DNA of 64,000 nt from CAJBLF01 sp041675025 (GTDB lineage Bacteria; Patescibacteriota; Gracilibacteria; Absconditabacterales; Absconditicoccaceae). The notes beneath the pieces were generated by a model. It was given only the letters and a program-made list of their open reading frames with translations, was not told the DNA's origin and made no database searches. Shown here piece by piece: positions 11,718-20,964 of this stretch. Location of the stretch: the NCBI GenBank assembly GCA_041675025.1, contig JBAYUS010000002.1, positions 62,001-126,000 of the forward strand. The letters are read 5' to 3'. Position numbers and translations under genes: made by a program. Numbering within the stretch: the stretch's first letter is position 1; every line of letters starts with the position of its first letter.

Positions 11718-14700
11718 ATGAAAAAAACATTTTATATCATCGCTCTCTGACTCTTGTGATTAGTATGATTCACACGAGCCGATGTTAATAGTATGAACGT
11801 TACGCCTGTAACGCAGTCAGCTATTTCTGGTTCACTAGTAACATTTACCGTTACAGGAACTAATGGAACTGGTGATATGTATTTGAAATATACATTACCA
11901 AAAACATCAGTGTATGATGTCATGTATCAAAACGCCAACCTTACTCCGCTCAATCTTGCGTTGATAAGTATCGGTATCGAACATGATCCTGTATTTTTTA
12001 TTCCTGCAAACAGTAATTTTTCCGTAACTATTACTGCAAAAGCAACTTCTACTGTTCGAACTTTACCTACTATGAATAGTACTGCAATTGCTGGTGATGA
12101 TATGTATTTTTCTACTATCCTTACATCAGCCGTAGCACAAATTACTCCTATCTCTGATCTTATAATTACCAATGTTTTGACAGGAATGAATCCAAGTTTT
12201 TCTGGAGATATTGTTTCTTATTATATAACACTACAAAATATCTGATCTACTTCTGCGACAGGAATTTCTTTCATAAGTAATTTCCCTATCTCTACTTTGG
12301 CTGTTCCATTCGCGACATTTGATATGACACCTTATACATACAACTATATAACTTATCCACAAGATTTTGTATGGACAGGAGGATATTTAAATAATTTGAA
12401 TGCATGACAAACAATGGTTATTGTATTAACTTCAAATATGACACAATCATTTGCTGTAGGTACTCCGTTCAATCAAATTGCCAAAATTACAGCAACTAGT
12501 GCTGAATATACTACAGGCAATAATTCTGCTACAGCGACAGGGATTGTACAATCTTCTGCTGATGTACGAGTAACAAAAACATTGGCACCATTTACAGGAT
12601 ACAATGTTGGTGATCAAGTTATCTATACTATCACTTATGGAAACATCTGAGGTAAATCAGCAGCTAATGTTATGGTTACTGATTCTATGAGTGGACAAAT
12701 AACATTGCCACTCGTAAGTTTTGCTATTGGAACGCTTCCTGCGTGAAGCGGTGGAACAATTACACTTACATGAACACTTACGAATGTACTGAGTTCATGA
12801 TACGTATTTGTCAACACAGCAAACATTAGTACAACAAGTATAGAATGAATTACAGGAAATAATACATCTATAGCTACAGGCACAATACAATGAATTGCAA
12901 ATGTTGCGGTAAATATTATTGCAAATAATATTTCTAATCCTGCACTTGATAATGCGCCTTATGGTTCTTGATCTGCTGTATTAATCCAAGCAGTAAGTGG
13001 TGATATCGTTCAACTTACTATTACGTATACAAACTTTGGAAATGTTTTATGAACAAATGCAGCAATTGCAATTTCTTGAACACAATGATTTGCAAGCCTT
13101 GGAACATATAATGGAAACATATGAACACTCCTTCTCAATACTACATGAACACTAGTAGTGACAGGAATCGTTGGTCCGAAAAATTATATTTCATTCGCGC
13201 CTACTGCTCGTTTGACATACAATAGTGGACTATTACTTACTGATAATGTAACGATTCAAGAACCACTTGTCTGTGGTGATGGATTACTTACAAGAACTGA
13301 ACCATGTGATACACAAGGAAATCTTGGAGTACTTTACAGTGGTCAAGTCTGTCAAAATCAACAAAATATGTGTGTACTTGTTACGCAATCAATTATAAAT
13401 AATGCATGCATAAATTATCAATATACAAATCCACTTGGAGGAACAACAACTGGTCAATCATGTAGCTCAGTAAATACTGCATTGAATAATGCAAGTTGTG
13501 CTGCTATGTCATGATCAGCTCCTGTACAAACAAACAGTGGATATAGTATAAACTTCACATGTAATGCAAACAACGCTCTCGCTACAACACCAATCACTAT
13601 TGATTGTGGAAATGGAACAAGTGTGTCATGAATATGAACAACATTTAATGGTACGTGTAATTACGCATCATGATTCGTTGGTGCAAGCGCACAATGTAAA
13701 GTTTGAAATGATATAAATAATTCATTGTGTAGAGTACCTGTTGCAGCAAATCAATTGCAATGTGATCTCGAAGCACTTGATGGAAGAATAGTTATCATGC
13801 AAAATAATCAAGGAGAAGGAAGATTTAGATGTGAAACACGTGACAACGCTACTGCGCAAAATATCAGTATCAATTGTGGAACTGGTGGTATTGCCAACAA
13901 TGGTAGTCAAACTATTTCTAGTACTAATTCTTCTTCAATTGAAACAGTTTGTACATATACAAATAGTACTACTCCGCGCAATAACTCAGTTACCTGTTCA
14001 ACTAATTCATTGGTTTGTGAAACAGAAAATATAATTCTTGATGAACCTTTCTTAGGATATTGTGGAAATGGTATACAAGAATGATATGAAGAATGTGATG
14101 GAACTGATACACTAGCATGAGAAAGTTGTGATAGTGATTGTACATTCACCAACGAAAAAAATAAGGTAGGATGTTTCGGAGTTTCAAATAAAAATATTTC
14201 AATTCAAGAATGAGAAATTTTCCCATTCCAATTTACCTTAGATAGAAAGTGAATTATCCCAGGTACTGATTGTGATGCTAATACTGTATACACACAAGGA
14301 CAAATCCCAGAAGATTCTATACAATGTGATTTCTCTGTACAAAATAGTAGAGGTGATGAAGTATATAGATTTACAAAATCCCCATGTAAAACAGATAATC
14401 GAAATGGGGCAATATTTGATTACATCAAAAAAGATATTCAAACATATCCATCTTCTACAACAATGTATGGAAGAGATTATTTGACTAACTTCTTAGGATC
14501 AAGTTCTATCAATGCAGCTAAATTTGATAATTATCAAACGGACTTTGGTAGCACAAATTATTATGGAGAATACAAATTAGTTCTTAATAAAGTAAGATAT
14601 AACTATTGTGATAGCAACGCAAACACACAAGAAGGCGCTGAACTCAACAGAGTGTGTGAAACCAACTTCACCGTTACTAAACCATATCTTATCCAAAAGA

Positions 14701-15497
14701 GCTCATTTGGTCTTACACCAAAAGCAACTACTGATATTGATATCAAAGATTTCTACGCATTCAAAAACCCTAGTAATCTTATCTCTTCTACGCAACTAGA
14801 TCAAATTATGTTGATCAATGCTGATGAATATAATGGTGGTTCTGCAGTAACAACACTCGCTAGTAGCTTTGTCACTAAATATGAAAAGATTGCAGTTAAA
14901 TATAAAACTATAAACACTGATGGTGGTACTGCTACTGTATATAAAGTACCTGGTCAAGATATTATGATCTTCAAAGGTAATGGTACATTGGTATATGGAG
15001 ATTGATGAACTAAGATGGATCCATTTACCGTAATTATTGATGGACCAAATCTTACTCTATCATGATCTATTACAAAAACTAATGGAATGTTCTTGGTGAC
15101 AAAATGAACTATTAAATTCTTATCATCTCCAGCAACATGTAATGATAAAGAAGGTCAAATAGTACAAGGAATATTTGTTGCGAAAGAATGATCATTTGTA
15201 GCTGGACCTACTCTTACAAATAATGATACTACGAAAGGATGGTGTGCATATGGATGACTCCATGTAAAAGGAATCTTGATTGGAGCTGGTATTGAAAATC
15301 TTGTAAAATCAAGAAGATCACAACTCAATGATTGGTTCTATACTGTATCACAATCTCCTACAGCAATCAACTCAGAAAGAAGAAATGAAATATTCAAAGG
15401 TGCTGCAGTACTCATAGAGTATAGCCCAAGTTTATGGAGTGCATTACCTCCAGGAGCAAGTGAATTTACTAAAGCACTTGATGTATACAAACAATAG
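11718..15497 (+). CDS. Very large secreted DUF11-like and Cys-rich surface protein
   Basis: The product is 1,259 aa. The start ATG 11718 gives the signal peptide MKKTFYIIALGLLGLVGFTR (three of its Gly are UGA), cleaved near ADV. Residues 20-500 form repeated DUF11-like domains (ADVRVTKTLAPFTGYNVGDQ, VIYTITYGNIGGKSAANVMV). A Cys-rich middle follows (CGDGLLTRTEPCD, then paired Cys in C-N/T-rich repeats, then CGNGIQEGYEECDGTDT near residue 785). The C-terminal 450 residues are a mixed domain without a recognised family, ending in a conserved-looking segment (KSRRSQLNDWFYTV). It has no obvious SLH anchor. It follows the preceding surface gene after a palindromic spacer. Confidence 0.85.
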
Positions 15498-15502
15498 AAT
15501 AA

Positions 15503-15635
15503 ATTAATGAAAAATTAAGAATTAAAAATGAATAATGTATGAACTATCTTATCACAAACTATCGTAAATTACAATAGTCCATGCAATAATTAATTCCAAC
15601 ATCTTTCATTATTCACTATTCATTATTCATTATAT
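15503..15635 (+). repeat. Dispersed palindromic element with heptad arms (copy 2)
   Basis: The organisation matches 11560-11690: an AATTAAGAATTAAAAATG-type arm, a core ACTATCGTAAATTACAATAG that is itself nearly palindromic, and a 7-nt-periodic CATTATT/CACTATT arm. Confidence 0.7.
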
Positions 15636-15658
15636 AAAATACTACTATATATAGTACA

Positions 15659-15692
15659 AGAGACGGGAATAAAATCCCGTCTTTTTGTTTTT
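15659..15692 (+). terminator. Rho-independent terminator
   Basis: A perfect 8-bp stem AGACGGGA/TCCCGTCT is followed by CTTTTTGTTTTTT. It ends the surface-protein run before the next promoter. Confidence 0.9.
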
Positions 15693-15761
15693 TCGAAAAA
15701 AGAGATGTAAAGCTCATATTCTCATCAATTTATGTTACTTGGAAAAAAACCCAATATTGAC

Positions 15762-15789
15762 TTGACATTATGTAGTAAATTGTTATAAA
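15762..15789 (+). promoter_or_regulatory. Promoter of the beta-helix surface gene
   Basis: TTGACA at 15762 and TATAAA at 15784 are separated by 16 nt, and the ATG is 41 nt further on. Confidence 0.65.
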
Positions 15790-15830
15790 ATTAAATATAT
15801 AGAAAAACTATTTTTACATTTCAAATAAAG

Positions 15831-17897
15831 ATGGCCATGAAAAAACTTTCTTTCAAATCCCTTTTGAGTATAGCTACACTAGCGCTTATTGTGCTTACAG
15901 TGTGAGGTATTGACTCAAAAGTATCTGCGTATACTAGTGATTATTACACAGGAAATTATACACCTGTTGGATGTAATTCTGGTACTATGAATGTAATATT
16001 TCATACTACAGCTACCTATACAGGTGCGGACTTTCTTGCAAATACTATCTATGTATTTGATGCAGGAACATATGCAATTACTCCTGTAGTAAATTTTTGA
16101 GGTGATTGTACAACGCTTGTAAATAGCGGAATCGCTACTTTTGATTTCTGAGCAGGTGGATATTTTTCTGCCTTTGGAAAAAATAATATTTTGATTGATG
16201 GAATAAAGATCAATGGAAATTTTGGTACGCTTTATGGATTCGCATTATGAAACGTAGTAAATTTCGTGATGAAAAATTCTGAAATAAAATACACTGCAAC
16301 AAATGGATCTGCTGTATATTTTTTCAATGTATCATGAAGTACACTTTCAAACAACGTTATTAGCAATAACAACGGAATTGGAATCCAATTACAATGATCT
16401 AAATATAATACTATTACTGCAAATCAAATAAGTAATAATAAAGATGGGCTCTCTTTACAGAACACATCAAATTACAATACTGTAAGTTCAAATCAAATCA
16501 CTAACAGTACAGACAAAAACCTTCATATGCTTTTGTCTACTAATAATACATTTTCTAATCTAACAATTACTAACGCAAAAGAATGAATATATCTAGACAA
16601 CTGATCAAACAATAATACATTTACAAATATATCTCAGTCAAATAATAATACTGGTAATGGATTATATACTAATACTGCATCTAACAATACATTTAACGGT
16701 TGATACTTTACAGGAAATGAAAATGGTATCTATCTAAATAATACTTCAAACGGTAATAGTTTCTTGACAACAAAAGTAGCACTTAATACTTATGGAGTTC
16801 TTTTGAGTAACGCTTCAAGTAATACATTCAATCTTGAAAATAATACAAACGGTATCTATATAAACAATAGTTCAAATAGTAATGCTATTACAAATACACA
16901 AGTAGTTGGAGAAAATAATATCTTCATCTATAACTGATCAAATAATATTGTTACTGGATGAGTATTTGCTTCTGCATCTACAACTTCTACAACAGCAAAT
17001 ATTACTCTTAAAAATAATCAAACAAGTCCAAGCTATACTGTTAATGGTGCAGGATTAAGTGGAACATACACATGAGCTATGACATGAATAACACAAACAT
17101 TACCTATCACATTCTCAAGTGGTGATTGAGTAAAAAACATAATTGTAACATATAATAACAATAATATATATAACGATAGTATATCATATACTACATACGT
17201 TGCTCCTCCATCTGGATGAGGTGGTGGATGAGGTGGTGGAGGTTGATCTCCAGTATGTACAACATCTAATCTTGTCTGTACAAATGGTGTTCGAACACTT
17301 ACAACGGGTGCTGTTTGTCAATGAGGAAATCTCGGACTTACTTGTACTATTGGAAACGGAACAGGAATACTTCCTGTAGGAAGTATCGCATGATCTACAT
17401 ATTCTACTGAACTTAATAATGCATATCTTTGGGCTTATGCTCATAGTATTACAACCATGAACACTATTCAAAAAGCAAATATGTGAGGAAATCTTATTAG
17501 ATCTCATATGGCAAAAATGATTAGTAATTTTGCTATCACACTCGGTGGATTCACTCCAGATACTCAGAAACAATGTACGTTTTCTGATATCGGAAATCAA
17601 AGTGCTGAAATGAAATTCTATATAAAACTGGCTTGTCAACTTGGACTCATGGGAGTAGGAATTGAAAAATTTGATCCTGCATGAGAAATTACAAGAGCAC
17701 AATTTGGTACTATCCTTTCAAGATTAATCTGGGGAAATACATATGAATGATGAGTTAAATATTATACTAATCATTTGAATGCGTTGAAAATCGCAGGTAT
17801 CATGACACAAATCTCTACACCAACAATGAAAGAATTGAGATGATATGTTATGCTTATGATGAAGAGAACATACGAATGATGATTCTTAAATAACTAA
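15831..17897 (+). CDS. Right-handed beta-helix surface protein with SLH-like anchor
   Basis: The product is 688 aa. The signal peptide runs from MAMKKLSFKSLL through a hydrophobic core to VSA. Residues about 100-420 are Asn/Thr/Ser-rich, about 22-residue parallel beta-helix turns of NosD/PbH1 type (repeated NTFSNLTITNAKEGIYLDN-like units). At 17209-17250 a run of ten Gly, many UGA-coded, links to a Cys-containing bridge and an SLH-like domain: AKMISNFAITLGG, CTFSDIGNQSAEMKFYIKLA, FDPAGEITRAQFGTILSRL. This repeats the C-terminal plan of the first gene in the window, so both are likely anchored by the same wall polymer. The carbohydrate-binding role of beta-helix proteins is family knowledge; the ligand here is unknown. 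Confidence 0.88.
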
Positions 17898-17944
17898 TAT
17901 CGAAAGAAAATTTATCACATAAATTTTAATTTCTAACTCGTAAA

Positions 17945-17985
17945 AAAGTGAGTACTTCGGTGCTCATTTTTTTTTATTTTTTTAT
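17945..17985 (+). terminator. Rho-independent terminator with TTCG loop
   Basis: The stem TGAGTAC/GTGCTCA closes a TTCG tetraloop and is followed by a long T-run. It ends the beta-helix gene. Confidence 0.9.
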
Positions 17986-17987
17986 TT

Positions 17988-18024
17988 GTCATTGCGATCC
18001 GCATCGGCGGAGAAGCAATCCAAT
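17988..18024 (+). repeat. Truncated CATTGCGA...AAGCAATC repeat carrying a TCCGCATCGGCGGA palindrome
   Basis: The ends match the GTCATTGCGA and AAGCAATC parts of the inverted repeats at 58850 and 59056, but the middle is replaced by a GC palindrome. Apart from this and the promoter at 18274, I see nothing codable in the 520-base gap 17898-18417. Confidence 0.55.
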
Positions 18025-18273
18025 ATTTTTCTAGATTTCTTTATTATTAATATTTCCCTAAGCATACCTATAATCCAACAATTTTTTCTCTTTCACAAAA
18101 ATAATTTTTCTGATCTTATTTTTACGATTTTTTGATTCTTATATAAGAAAGATTCCCCTTCTTGTTTTTTCTATTTTTCAACGACAAATTTATCTCTCAT
18201 AATATAGTTATAAAGCCATAACTTTTTGCGTTAGCACCCAAACGCTCTTCTTGCTATTTTCTTTTATTTCCAC

Positions 18274-18301
18274 TTGACAATTACTACGAAATGTTTATAC
18301 A
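18274..18301 (+). promoter_or_regulatory. Sigma70-type promoter ahead of the Bacteroidota-like cluster
   Basis: TTGACA at 18274 and TATACA at 18296 have a 16-nt spacer, the same spacing as the promoters at 15762 and 38500. It does not have the TTTG / TAnnTTTG form usual in Bacteroidota. Confidence 0.55.
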
Positions 18302-18417
18302 TAAAGCACTGTCATGATTCTACATGATCAGTAGAAGTTCTAAGCTTAGTATACGTACTAGTTTAGAAGCTCATTAACAAATATATTATTAACTAAAACT
18401 AAAAAAGGAGAAAAAAA

Positions 18418-18540
18418 ATGACTTCAAATTTTTTGGTTAACAACAATGAGACAGAACATGTATCTAAAATAAAAAGTCGAATTCTTTTGATAAATCACCG
18501 AAAGATTTATGCAGGAGACGAACACTTTTTATCAGGATAA
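18418..18540 (+). CDS. 40-residue leader ORF
   Basis: ATG 18418 is preceded by a near-perfect ribosome-binding site (AAAAAAGGAGAAAAAAA) and follows the promoter at 18274. It encodes a polar 40-aa peptide beginning MTSNFLVNNNETEHV and ending GDEHFLSG, with no UGA. I do not recognise it. It may be a true small gene, or a leader for the three secreted proteins that start 124 nt later without any ribosome-binding site. Confidence 0.45.
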   Translation: MTSNFLVNNNETEHVSKIKSRILLINHRKIYAGDEHFLSG

Positions 18541-18663
18541 TACATCTATTTCGTGGTGTTGATCAGCGAGGCTATACCGAATTTTGCCATGTCGCGCGCA
18601 AACAAATACGACAAAAAAAATTCTATAATTAATTTGTAAATAAAAAAATTAAAAAAATTAAAC

Positions 18664-19443
18664 ATGAAGAAAAAATTATTTTACGCTTTTCTGGCGATCA
18701 CAATGATCTCAGTTCAGCATGCTTACAGTCAATGTACTGTCAGTATCACAGCAAGCTCTGACACAATTTGTCAGGGATCAAGTACAACGCTTACTGCAAA
18801 TGGCAGTGGGTCAATAAGTAATTATGTTTGGAACACTGGTGAATCTGGACCAGCAATGACTTCGGTTATTAAAACACCACTTGTAACAACAACGTATTCT
18901 GTTATTGTAACCGGCCCTTTCGGCTGTAATGCAACTGATAGTATTACGATTGTCGTTGTTACTCCTGGTTCTGTAGTTATTACTCCTTCAGGTCCTACAA
19001 CAGTTTGTCAAGGAGCATGGGTATTAATGAATGCTAATGTGGGAGATTCTCATCAATGGTATAGGAACGGTGTTCTTATCCCAGGAGCGATTAACAGTGC
19101 GTATTCCGATACATTACCTGGTAATTACTTTGATATGGTTTCCCTTGGACCTTGTTCAAGCATAATGAGTAATATTGTTTTGGTTACTGTTAATCCTTTA
19201 CCTAACGCAACCTTTACACCAAACGTTGATGGAACCGATTGTCCATTTGCAGTAACGCCACTTGTGGCAGGTTCTGCTCCCGGGTATACGTATCAATGGT
19301 ATGTGAGTATCAATGATCCAGGACCTTATAATCCTATCCCAGGTGAAACCGGACAAACATTTACTCCTACAATGGTTGGAGATTGGTATTACCGCGTGCA
19401 GGTTACCGATGCTAATATGTGCACAAACATGAGTAATTATTAA
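18664..19443 (+). CDS. Bacteroidota-like secreted Ig-domain protein (1 of 3)
   Basis: The product is 259 aa. The signal peptide MKKKLFYAFLAITMISVQHA-YSQ ends in the SQ typical of Bacteroidota. Ig-like repeats follow, of the kind seen in gliding-motility/T9SS cargo proteins (CQGSSTTLTANGSG, TTYSVIVTGPFGC, CQGAWVLMNAN). No UGA occurs although Gly is common, in sharp contrast to all neighbours upstream. The start has only an A/T-rich leader and no ribosome site, as in Bacteroidota. It ends abruptly at ...NMSNY with TAA, without a sorting domain. Confidence 0.8.
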   Translation: MKKKLFYAFLAITMISVQHAYSQCTVSITASSDTICQGSSTTLTANGSGSISNYVWNTGESGPAMTSVIKTPLVTTTYSVIVTGPFGCNATDSITIVVVTPGSVVITPSGPTTVCQGAWVLMNANVGDSHQWYRNGVLIPGAINSAYSDTLPGNYFDMVSLGPCSSIMSNIVLVTVNPLPNATFTPNVDGTDCPFAVTPLVAGSAPGYTYQWYVSINDPGPYNPIPGETGQTFTPTMVGDWYYRVQVTDANMCTNMSNY

Positions 19444-19471
19444 TCAATTAATTAAAAAAAAAGAAAAATTT

Positions 19472-20941
19472 ATGAAAAGAATACTCAATTTTGTTGTATG
19501 TATTATCTTAATGATAACAGCAACACAGACAATTGCACAAGGCGTAAAAAGAACGATAACACCGGTCTTTAGCCCTGCAACAATTACAGCAAGTAACGAT
19601 ACAGTATGTTTTGGTATTTATCCAGGTATTATTAATGGAACTGCCGCAACTGGTAGTGGAGTAAATGTTTATTCATGGGAAAATTCTCTTGATAGCATTA
19701 CTTGGACTGTCATTCCTTTGGCTGCTGGTCAAAATTATGACCCAGGCACACCTTTGGTAAGTACTTACTATCGAAGAAACGTAACCAACGATTGTGGTAC
19801 GGGTTATTCTAATCCTGTTTTAATTACAGTTTGGGATAATCTTACTGCTGGCGTACCTTCAGGCGGTATATCTCCTTTATGTTTTGGCGGAAATGGTGGT
19901 TTCATTATAACTACTATTGGTTCTGGTGGTGCCCCTGGTACTATCTTACAACCTCAATCTTCACCTGACAACATTACTTGGAGTAACCTTCCTATCGGAG
20001 ATACGATTACCGTTGGAACACCTGCAGTTACTACATATTACAGATGGGCATTTATTAATTCTTGTTCAACTGTTTATGGAGCAACTACAACTATTACAGT
20101 TTATTCTGTTTTCGCTTTAGGCGGACCTATTACTGGTGCAAATAATAATATTTGTAATGGTGATCAAGGTGGTACTCTTACCAGTCCTCCTCCTACAGGC
20201 GGTGCACCTGGCACTACACTTCAATGGGAAGTTTCAATAGATGGTATTACTTATGTACCCGTAGTTGGAGCAACTTCATTGACTTTAGTATCTGGAGCAC
20301 AAACACAGAATGTATGGTATCAATTAGTATACACCAATTCTTGTGGTACACTTACAAGTGCACCTATTGCAATTGTTGTATATGATCCTGTTACTGCTGG
20401 CGTACCTTCAGGTGGTGTGTCTCCTTTATGTTTTGGTGGAAATGGTGGTGTTATTTCAACTACCGCTGGTTCTGGTGGTGCCCCTGGTACTATCTTACAA
20501 CCTCAATCTTCCACTGATAACATTACTTGGAGTAACCTTCCTATCGGTGCTACAATAACTACCGGTATCCTTAACGTTACAACATATTACAGATGGGCAT
20601 TTATTAATTCTTGTTCAACTGTTTATGGAGCAACTACAACTATTACAGTTTATCCTGTACTAGATGGAGGAACAATTGGATCTGATGCTACACTATGTAG
20701 TGGTGATATCCAACCGACAATTATTGAGCTTATTCCTTCGTCAGGAGGAGTTGCACCATACACTTACACATGGGAAGAATCCTATGATAATGGAGTGACT
20801 TGGACAGTAATACTAGGAGCAACCAGTTCAACATATACACCTCTCCCTGTTGTAAATCCTGGATTTACAAACATAGATGTATATTACAGACGAGTTGTTA
20901 TGTCAGGAGGTAGTTGTGGTACAGCAATCTCAAATTATTAA
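19472..20941 (+). CDS. Bacteroidota-like secreted repeat protein (2 of 3)
   Basis: The product is 489 aa. The signal peptide MKRILNFVVCIILMITATQT-IAQ is followed by GVKRTI, which is shared with the next gene. It is composed of Ig/PKD-like repeats of about 90 residues with W-E/P-S-x-D-x-I-T-W and Y-Y-R motifs. Two repeats (19843-20106 and 20392-20655) are almost identical at the DNA level. There is no UGA codon in 489 codons. It ends ...TAISNY-TAA, like gene 1, without a sorting tail. The gap to gene 1 is 28 nt and to gene 3 is 23 nt, so this is one operon. Confidence 0.8.
   Translation: MKRILNFVVCIILMITATQTIAQGVKRTITPVFSPATITASNDTVCFGIYPGIINGTAATGSGVNVYSWENSLDSITWTVIPLAAGQNYDPGTPLVSTYYRRNVTNDCGTGYSNPVLITVWDNLTAGVPSGGISPLCFGGNGGFIITTIGSGGAPGTILQPQSSPDNITWSNLPIGDTITVGTPAVTTYYRWAFINSCSTVYGATTTITVYSVFALGGPITGANNNICNGDQGGTLTSPPPTGGAPGTTLQWEVSIDGITYVPVVGATSLTLVSGAQTQNVWYQLVYTNSCGTLTSAPIAIVVYDPVTAGVPSGGVSPLCFGGNGGVISTTAGSGGAPGTILQPQSSTDNITWSNLPIGATITTGILNVTTYYRWAFINSCSTVYGATTTITVYPVLDGGTIGSDATLCSGDIQPTIIELIPSSGGVAPYTYTWEESYDNGVTWTVILGATSSTYTPLPVVNPGFTNIDVYYRRVVMSGGSCGTAISNY
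19843..20106 (+). repeat. Internal 264-nt repeat, copy A
   Basis: It begins ACTGCTGGCGTACCTTC and ends at TATTACAGTTTATTCTG. It is near-identical to 20392-20655, 549 nt downstream, and encodes the AGVPSGG...FINSCSTVYGATTT unit. Confidence 0.85.
20392..20655 (+). repeat. Internal 264-nt repeat, copy B
   Basis: Same unit as 19843-20106, in the same frame of the same gene. The high DNA identity points to a recent duplication or gene conversion. Confidence 0.85.
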
Positions 20942-20964
20942 TCCAACACAAAAAAAAATTATAA

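Noticed and set aside
17184..17702. 172-codon minus-strand open frame
   Set aside because: Cys/Ser-rich low-complexity reverse image of the poly-Gly and SLH part of the beta-helix gene.
18550..18650. Short ORF starting near 18589 before the foreign genes
   Set aside because: Only about 20 codons, without a ribosome site or recognisable content.
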